This document shows, one piece after another, positions 7,082 through 11,058 of a stretch of DNA of 11,058 bases. Position 1 is the stretch's first letter. Each line of letters opens with the position of its first letter. The translations under genes were made by a program, and so were the position numbers. This DNA comes from Filomicrobium sp. Its GTDB lineage: Bacteria > Pseudomonadota > Alphaproteobacteria > Rhizobiales > Hyphomicrobiaceae. The stretch is taken from NCBI GenBank assembly GCA_030607105.1, contig JAUWFF010000009.1, positions 1 through 11,058 of the forward strand, read 5' to 3'. Under the pieces are notes generated by a model, which saw only the letters and a list, made by a program, of their open reading frames with translations, was not told the origin of the DNA and did not search any database.

Positions 7082-7813
7082 ATGCCCGAACTGATCATGA
7101 ACGGCCCGGCGGGGCGTCTAGAAGCCCGCTACCACCACGAACCGGCATCAGATTCGCCGATCGCGCTGATTTTGCATCCGCACCCGCAGTTCGGCGGCAC
7201 CATGAACAACCAGGTAGTCTACAACCTGTATCATATATTTGCCGAGCGCGGCTTTTCGGTGTTGCGCTTCAACTTCAGGGGCGTTGGCCGCAGCCAGGGT
7301 TACTGGGACGGCGGACCTGGTGAGCTAGCGGACGCAGCAAGCGCATTGGACTGGCTGCAACTTGTCAAGCCTGACGCGAAAAGTTGCTGGATTGCAGGTG
7401 TTTCGTTTGGCACTTGGATCGCCATGCAGCTTTTGATGCGCAGGCCGGAGGCTGAAGGCTTCATTTGCGTTGCTCCACCCTCAAACCTGTACGATTTTTC
7501 GTTTCTGGCGCCCTGTCCTTCATCGGGTCTCATGATCAACGGCGACTTGGACCGCGTAGTACCGTCAAACTCAGTCGCCGAGCTGACAGCAAAGTTGAAG
7601 ACGCAGCGTGGCATCAAGATCGCCCACGAGGTCGTGCCCGGTGCAAACCACTTCTTCGAGGGCAAGATGGACGAGCTCAATGAGCACATCGGCCGCTATA
7701 TCGAAGAACGTATGGCCGCCAAGGAGACCGAAAGCAGCCAGAAGAAGAAGTCTCTTGTCGCCGAAGAGCCCGTCGAGGAACTCCCGGAGGACGCTGAAGA
7801 CAACGAAGAATAG
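7082..7813 (+). CDS. Alpha/beta hydrolase of the COG2945 type
   Basis: A 243-residue predicted cytosolic serine hydrolase; its substrate is unknown. The alpha/beta-hydrolase layout is clear: LHPHPQFGGTMNN (31-43) forms the oxyanion-hole region, FNFRGVGRSQG (63-73) follows, the nucleophile S108 sits in the elbow AGVSFGTW (105-112), and acid (D155 or D157 in NGDLDRVVP) and H190 (GANHFFEG) complete a likely triad. The last ~20 residues are strongly acidic (AEEPVEELPEDAEDNEE), preceded by a KKK run, and look disordered. No signal peptide is present. The ribosome site before the ATG at 7082 is weak (GAG-like). The gene is divergent from the iscR-suf operon and may share regulation with it. Its assignment to a short-chain esterase or peptidase-like hydrolase is only at family level. 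Confidence 0.88.
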   Translation: MPELIMNGPAGRLEARYHHEPASDSPIALILHPHPQFGGTMNNQVVYNLYHIFAERGFSVLRFNFRGVGRSQGYWDGGPGELADAASALDWLQLVKPDAKSCWIAGVSFGTWIAMQLLMRRPEAEGFICVAPPSNLYDFSFLAPCPSSGLMINGDLDRVVPSNSVAELTAKLKTQRGIKIAHEVVPGANHFFEGKMDELNEHIGRYIEERMAAKETESSQKKKSLVAEEPVEELPEDAEDNEE

Positions 7814-7842
7814 ACGCTCGGAACCGTTCTGGCATCGCACAG

Positions 7843-7865
7843 AAAAAACTGCCGCCTTGCACGGC
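7843..7865 (-). terminator. Likely intrinsic terminator of anmK
   Basis: On the minus strand, just past the anmK stop, GCCG and CGGC (7862-7865 and 7851-7854) can pair around a 7-nt loop, followed 2 nt later by six T residues (7843-7848). The stem is short, so termination strength is uncertain. It lies in the 61-nt gap between two convergent genes, where a terminator is expected. Confidence 0.5.
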
Positions 7866-7874
7866 CATTAAGTT

Positions 7875-9005
7875 TCAAATTCGGCGCCAGGCCGCACTCG
7901 GTAACGCAAGGCAGCCCCCGCAGCACGGCTCACCGCTTCCCGTCGTCCCGGGGAACGTAATCGGCAACCCCAGTCTCGACCGGACAGCCATATAAGCCCA
8001 AGCCTCCGCTTCAACACTATCGCCGTCGAGCCCAACCGCTTCAGCCCGGACCACCTCGACACCCGATCGCGCGGCAATCATTTCAAGCAATGTCTTGTTT
8101 TTGCGGCCTCCGCCACAAGCCACGATTCGAACGGGCGCCTCTGGCAACTGCTTCAGGCCCAGCGCGACTGCTTCCGCGCTCATCGCTGTTAACGTAGCCG
8201 CACCGTCTTCCGGGCTCATCCACTGCACTAGGTCCCAAAAAAATGTATTGCGGTCGAGAGATTTTGGTGGGGGCTCGGCGAAATAGGCATGCCCCGTGAA
8301 GAATCCCACGACACCCTCGTTGACTGTTCCAGAAGCCGCCAGGTCACCATCGATATCATGGCTCATCGTCCCAGCCGAACACCGCGCGACCCAGTCATCG
8401 ATGAGCGCGCCACCAGGGCCCGTATCGAAGGCTATCAATTCTTTATCCCGGCTAACCCAGGTTATATTAGCAACCCCTCCGATATTCAGAACACCGAGTG
8501 GCCGCTGCGGCAGCGCGGCAACCAGTGCCCGGTGATAGACGGGGGCCAGCGGCGCCCCCTGCCCGCCGTGCGCCATATCCGCCGCCCTGAGATCAAATAC
8601 CACGGGCAGCCCCAAGAGCCGGGACAGCATTGGCCCATCCCCGAGTTGTACCGTCAGCGCCTTTTCTGGCCGGTGCAGAACCGTCTGGCCGTGGAATCCG
8701 ACCACGTCGATGCTCTCGCTCGGTAGCCCCTCTTTGGTGAGGAACACTTCGACGGCCTCCGCATGCTGCTCGGTGACCAGCTGTTCGGCTTTCTTCAGGG
8801 CTGATGGCCGATCCGTGCGCACGGTCAACGAACGCGCTTCAGACACCGCGTCACCCAATACCGATCGCACCTCTTTCGCGTAGGCAAACGTCCGTGACGG
8901 GCCGCGACGCACAATGTCCTCGCCGTTTGTATCGATCATCGCCACGTCGATCCCATCCATGGAAGTCCCGCTCATCAGACCTATCGCTCGCATCATAAGC
9001 CCCAT
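7875..9005 (-). CDS. anmK: Anhydro-N-acetylmuramic acid kinase AnmK
   Basis: AnmK opens and phosphorylates 1,6-anhydro-N-acetylmuramic acid released from murein, giving MurNAc-6-phosphate for cell-wall recycling in the cytosol. From the chosen start the protein is 376 residues, near E. coli's 369. Signature segments are in order: IGLMSGTSMDGID (8-20, phosphate binding), VGFHGQTVLHRP (102-112), QLGDGPML (120-127), FDLRAADMAHGGQGAPLAP (137-155, the region of the catalytic aspartate), NIGGVANIT (174-182), FDTGPGGALIDDW (193-205), ACGGGRKNKTLLEMI (296-310) and FPGTTG (351-356). The frame opens further upstream to 9152, but that would run through tyrS's start. The ATG at 9005 follows GGGAG by 9 nt and lies just before the first conserved motif; ATGs at 8996 and 8993 are alternatives. 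The C-terminus (CCGGCLALPSAAWRRI) is cysteine-rich. It is divergent from tyrS. Confidence 0.95.
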   Translation of the reverse strand: MGLMMRAIGLMSGTSMDGIDVAMIDTNGEDIVRRGPSRTFAYAKEVRSVLGDAVSEARSLTVRTDRPSALKKAEQLVTEQHAEAVEVFLTKEGLPSESIDVVGFHGQTVLHRPEKALTVQLGDGPMLSRLLGLPVVFDLRAADMAHGGQGAPLAPVYHRALVAALPQRPLGVLNIGGVANITWVSRDKELIAFDTGPGGALIDDWVARCSAGTMSHDIDGDLAASGTVNEGVVGFFTGHAYFAEPPPKSLDRNTFFWDLVQWMSPEDGAATLTAMSAEAVALGLKQLPEAPVRIVACGGGRKNKTLLEMIAARSGVEVVRAEAVGLDGDSVEAEAWAYMAVRSRLGLPITFPGTTGSGEPCCGGCLALPSAAWRRI

Positions 9006-9079
9006 TGCAACTTGCTCCCAGTGACGAACCTGTGCATTGTCCCGGCTCCCAACAACAACCGAAACCCCAAGAGAAGACC

Positions 9080-9083
9080 AAGG
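9080..9083 (+). promoter_or_regulatory. AAGG ribosome site supporting the tyrS ATG
   Basis: AAGG lies 7 nt before the ATG at 9091. An in-frame TTG at 9037 has no comparable site, so the ATG is the preferred start of tyrS. Confidence 0.6.
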
Positions 9084-9090
9084 CGAGCCT

Positions 9091-10353
9091 ATGCCTACGC
9101 CCACGCGCCCGAAGTCCGAATTCCTAAACATCCTGACATCACGCGGCTTCATCCACCAGACGTCCGATCAGAAGGGTATCGATGACCTCGCCAGCAAGGA
9201 CGGGCTGATCGCCTATGTCGGCTATGACTGCACCGCGCCCTCACTGCATGTCGGCTCGCTCATCTCCATCATGATGCTGCACTGGCTGCAGCACACCAGC
9301 ACCAAACCCATTGTATTACTCGGCGGCGGCACGACGCGCGTCGGAGACCCCTCCGGCAAGGACGAGACCCGCGCACTTCGTGCCATCTCCGAAATCGAGG
9401 CCAACAAGGAAAGCCTCAAGCAGGTCTTCAGTCGCTTCCTGCGCTTCGGAGAAGGAGATAACGATGCGCTTATGGTCGACAATGCCGACTGGCTGGCCTC
9501 GCTGAACTACATCGAGTTTCTGCGCGATGCGGGCCGACATTTTTCGGTCAACCGCATGCTCACCATGGACTCGGTACGCCTGCGCCTCGAGCGCGAACAG
9601 GAACTCTCATTTATTGAGTTTAACTACATGCTGCTGCAGGCCTACGATTATGTGGAACTGGCCCGCCGCCTCAACTGCAACCTTCAAATGGGCGGCTCCG
9701 ACCAATGGGGCAACATCGTCACGGGCATTGACCTTGGGCGCCGCATGGGAACTCATCAGCTTTACGGCCTCACCTGCCCATTGCTCACCACGTCGTCCGG
9801 CGCCAAGATGGGCAAGACCGCCGACGGCGCCATTTGGCTCAACGAGGCCCAGCTGTCGCCTTATGATTACTGGCAGTTTTGGCGTAACACCGAAGACGCC
9901 GATGTCGGGCGCTTCATGCGCTTATTCACGGCCCTACCACTTGATGAAATCGCCAGGCTGGAAGCCTTGGGCGGCGCCGAAATCAACGAGGCCAAGAAGA
10001 TACTAGCCACCGCGGCAACCGCTCTACTGCATGGCCAGGACGCTGCCGACAAGGCCGCCGAGACTGCTCGTCTCACCTTTGAAAAGGGTAAACTCGCATC
10101 CGATCTGCCGAGTGTTGAAATCGCTGCCGGTGATTTATCTTCCAGGCTGGGCATCCTTGACGCCTTCGTCCGTGCGGGCCTCGCCAAATCCAATAGCGAG
10201 GCGCGTCGTCACATCAAGGGTGGCGCCCTCAAGGTCAACGACCAGCCCGTCAAGGATGACAAGGCCGAACTGTCTGACAGCGATGTCGGAGGAGATGGCG
10301 TTATCAAACTGTCTTTCGGCAAAAAGCGCCACGTCTTGCTGCGTCCCGTCTGA
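9091..10353 (+). CDS. tyrS: Tyrosyl-tRNA synthetase
   Basis: TyrRS charges tRNA-Tyr with tyrosine in the cytosol, through tyrosyl-adenylate. The 420 residues are the usual bacterial size. The class I catalytic core shows [15 protein letters not shown] (42-56), a HIGH-type motif reading HVGS with serine in the last position; [17 protein letters not shown] (78-94); QAYDY (183-187); GGSDQWGN (201-208), the tyrosine/ATP-binding loop; and KMGKT (239-243), the KMSKS-type loop. The C-terminal S4-like RNA-binding domain covers about 355-418 ([20 protein letters not shown]). The start at 9091 is chosen because it has an AAGG site and leads directly into the conserved N-terminus ([19 protein letters not shown]). 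It is divergent from anmK and converges on the AsmA-like gene, 30 nt away. The assignment is certain. Confidence 0.98.
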   Translation: MPTPTRPKSEFLNILTSRGFIHQTSDQKGIDDLASKDGLIAYVGYDCTAPSLHVGSLISIMMLHWLQHTSTKPIVLLGGGTTRVGDPSGKDETRALRAISEIEANKESLKQVFSRFLRFGEGDNDALMVDNADWLASLNYIEFLRDAGRHFSVNRMLTMDSVRLRLEREQELSFIEFNYMLLQAYDYVELARRLNCNLQMGGSDQWGNIVTGIDLGRRMGTHQLYGLTCPLLTTSSGAKMGKTADGAIWLNEAQLSPYDYWQFWRNTEDADVGRFMRLFTALPLDEIARLEALGGAEINEAKKILATAATALLHGQDAADKAAETARLTFEKGKLASDLPSVEIAAGDLSSRLGILDAFVRAGLAKSNSEARRHIKGGALKVNDQPVKDDKAELSDSDVGGDGVIKLSFGKKRHVLLRPV

Positions 10354-10358
10354 GACGG
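10346..10358 (+). other. Short inverted repeat straddling the tyrS stop codon
   Basis: CCGTC (10346-10350) and GACGG (10354-10358) flank the TGA stop. The stem is 5 bp with a 3-nt loop and no T-tract, so it is at most a weak transcript end signal between two convergent genes 30 nt apart. Confidence 0.25.
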
Positions 10359-10383
10359 CGAGCGATTCCCCCCGGGTCCGATT

Positions 10384-11058
10384 TCAGTCCGCACCCAACT
10401 GCGTACCCCAGCCGTCGATGATTTGACCGCCGGCCTTGTTGGGCCGTTTCGACGGCCTCGCACGGGCACCACGCGTACGCGGCGAAACACTTTGCGATTG
10501 CGGCGCCAGTTGGAAGATCTCTCTGAAGATGCCAGGTGCGATTGTCGACAATGGATGCACGTAGACTTGTGGCCGCGACATCGGCCCACGGATAGCGTAA
10601 TTGGTGCCGAAAATGCCTTCCTTGCGCGGTCCGGAAAGAATCTCGCCCAACAGCGGGATCGCCGCGAAAGCATTGTTCAGGCCCTGAAGGAAAACATAGG
10701 TCCCCCCCAGATCGACGGATTTGCGGATGAAGTCGGCTTTGCCACGCAGCGTCGCACCTAACAGAGCACCGTGCAAGGCCGCATCATGCACCACAATCTG
10801 GCCGTGACCGACCGAAAACGGCGCTCTCAAACTATCGAACTCGAAAACCTGCCGAACGACACGGCGCTTACGTGCGATCGCAGGCATGGATTCATCGGCA
10901 CTTCCGACAACTTCCGAAACAACGGGATCGCCGAGCACCTTGAAGTTTTCCACCCACAGGGTACCAGTTTTTTCTGCCGGTCCGCTGCCATCGAGGTCAA
11001 CCTCCAGACGCATCCGCCCGCCAACCATATTTGGGTAAAACCCTACAAGCTTGAATGC
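10384..11058 (-). CDS. AsmA-like / DUF3971 protein, C-terminal 224 residues (cut by right edge)
   Basis: The reading frame is open from the right edge to TGA at 10384, so this is the C-terminal end of a larger protein. It ends in the AsmA-like C-terminal region found in large alphaproteobacterial DUF3971/YhdP-like envelope proteins. The diagnostic stretch is VDLGGTYVFLQGLNNAFAAI, continuing PLLGEIL (116-141), then GIFGTNYAIRGPMSRP (148-163) and VHPLSTIAPGIFREIF (167-182). Upstream strands such as DSLRAPFSVGHGQIVVHDAALHG (75-97) fit the repeating beta structure of this group. The tail (about 190-224) is rich in R/K/P and looks disordered. The start, any N-terminal membrane anchor and the full size are outside the window. 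Related proteins bridge or modulate the inner and outer membranes and are linked to lipid transport. An internal ATG at 11028 is not the true start. Confidence 0.85.
   Translation of the reverse strand, partial: AFKLVGFYPNMVGGRMRLEVDLDGSGPAEKTGTLWVENFKVLGDPVVSEVVGSADESMPAIARKRRVVRQVFEFDSLRAPFSVGHGQIVVHDAALHGALLGATLRGKADFIRKSVDLGGTYVFLQGLNNAFAAIPLLGEILSGPRKEGIFGTNYAIRGPMSRPQVYVHPLSTIAPGIFREIFQLAPQSQSVSPRTRGARARPSKRPNKAGGQIIDGWGTQLGAD

Noticed and set aside
7868..7949. Possible frameshift near the anmK 3' end, because another minus frame stays open to the same region
   Set aside because: The main frame keeps the family pattern (PGTTG, then a Pro and Gly-Gly) and ends with a stop at normal length, so no frameshift is needed.
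9037..9090. Longer tyrS starting at TTG 9037
   Set aside because: The added 18 residues resemble no TyrRS N-terminus, and the ATG at 9091 has a better ribosome site.
9006..9152. Longer anmK starting at 9152
   Set aside because: The extra residues are not family-like and would overlap the tyrS coding region; the ATG at 9005 leads straight into the conserved N-terminus.

Overview
The window looks like chromosomal core-genome DNA from an alphaproteobacterium. The evidence is the style of the encoded proteins (an IscR-type regulator heading a suf operon, an AsmA/DUF3971 C-terminus, anmK next to tyrS), the moderately high GC content, and dense packing with short or overlapping junctions. I see no mobile element, tRNA, rRNA, CRISPR array or phage gene.

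Positions 1-6827, minus strand: one long iron-sulfur cluster assembly operon, read right to left. The order is an Rrf2/IscR-like regulator with three cysteines, a group I (NifS/IscS-like) cysteine desulfurase overlapping it by 4 nt, sufB, an unrecognised 145-aa acidic protein, an unrecognised 107-aa two-helix membrane protein overlapping that gene by 4 nt, sufC, sufD, and the N-terminal half of sufS running off the left edge. The desulfurases take sulfur from cysteine, SufB-SufC-SufD is the ATP-driven scaffold, and the regulator probably senses cluster status and controls the operon. The two unknown genes between sufB and sufC are the best candidates for something undescribed.

Positions 6828-7081: a divergent intergenic region. 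On the minus strand it has a good sigma70-like promoter (-35 TTGACT, 17-nt spacer, -10 CATATT). The -35 lies inside a sequence matching a complete half-site of the E. coli type 1 IscR operator as I remember it. The probable ~150-nt leader contains a perfect 9-bp inverted repeat. This fits IscR-type feedback control.

Positions 7082-7813, plus strand: a small alpha/beta hydrolase with an acidic tail. Positions 7875-9005, minus strand: anmK (anhydro-N-acetylmuramic acid kinase, cell-wall recycling), convergent with the hydrolase and followed by a likely intrinsic terminator. Positions 9091-10353, plus strand: tyrS (tyrosyl-tRNA synthetase), divergent from anmK. Positions 10384-11058, minus strand: the C-terminal part of an AsmA-like/DUF3971 envelope protein, convergent with tyrS and cut by the right edge.

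No stretch longer than 300 bases lacks a gene.
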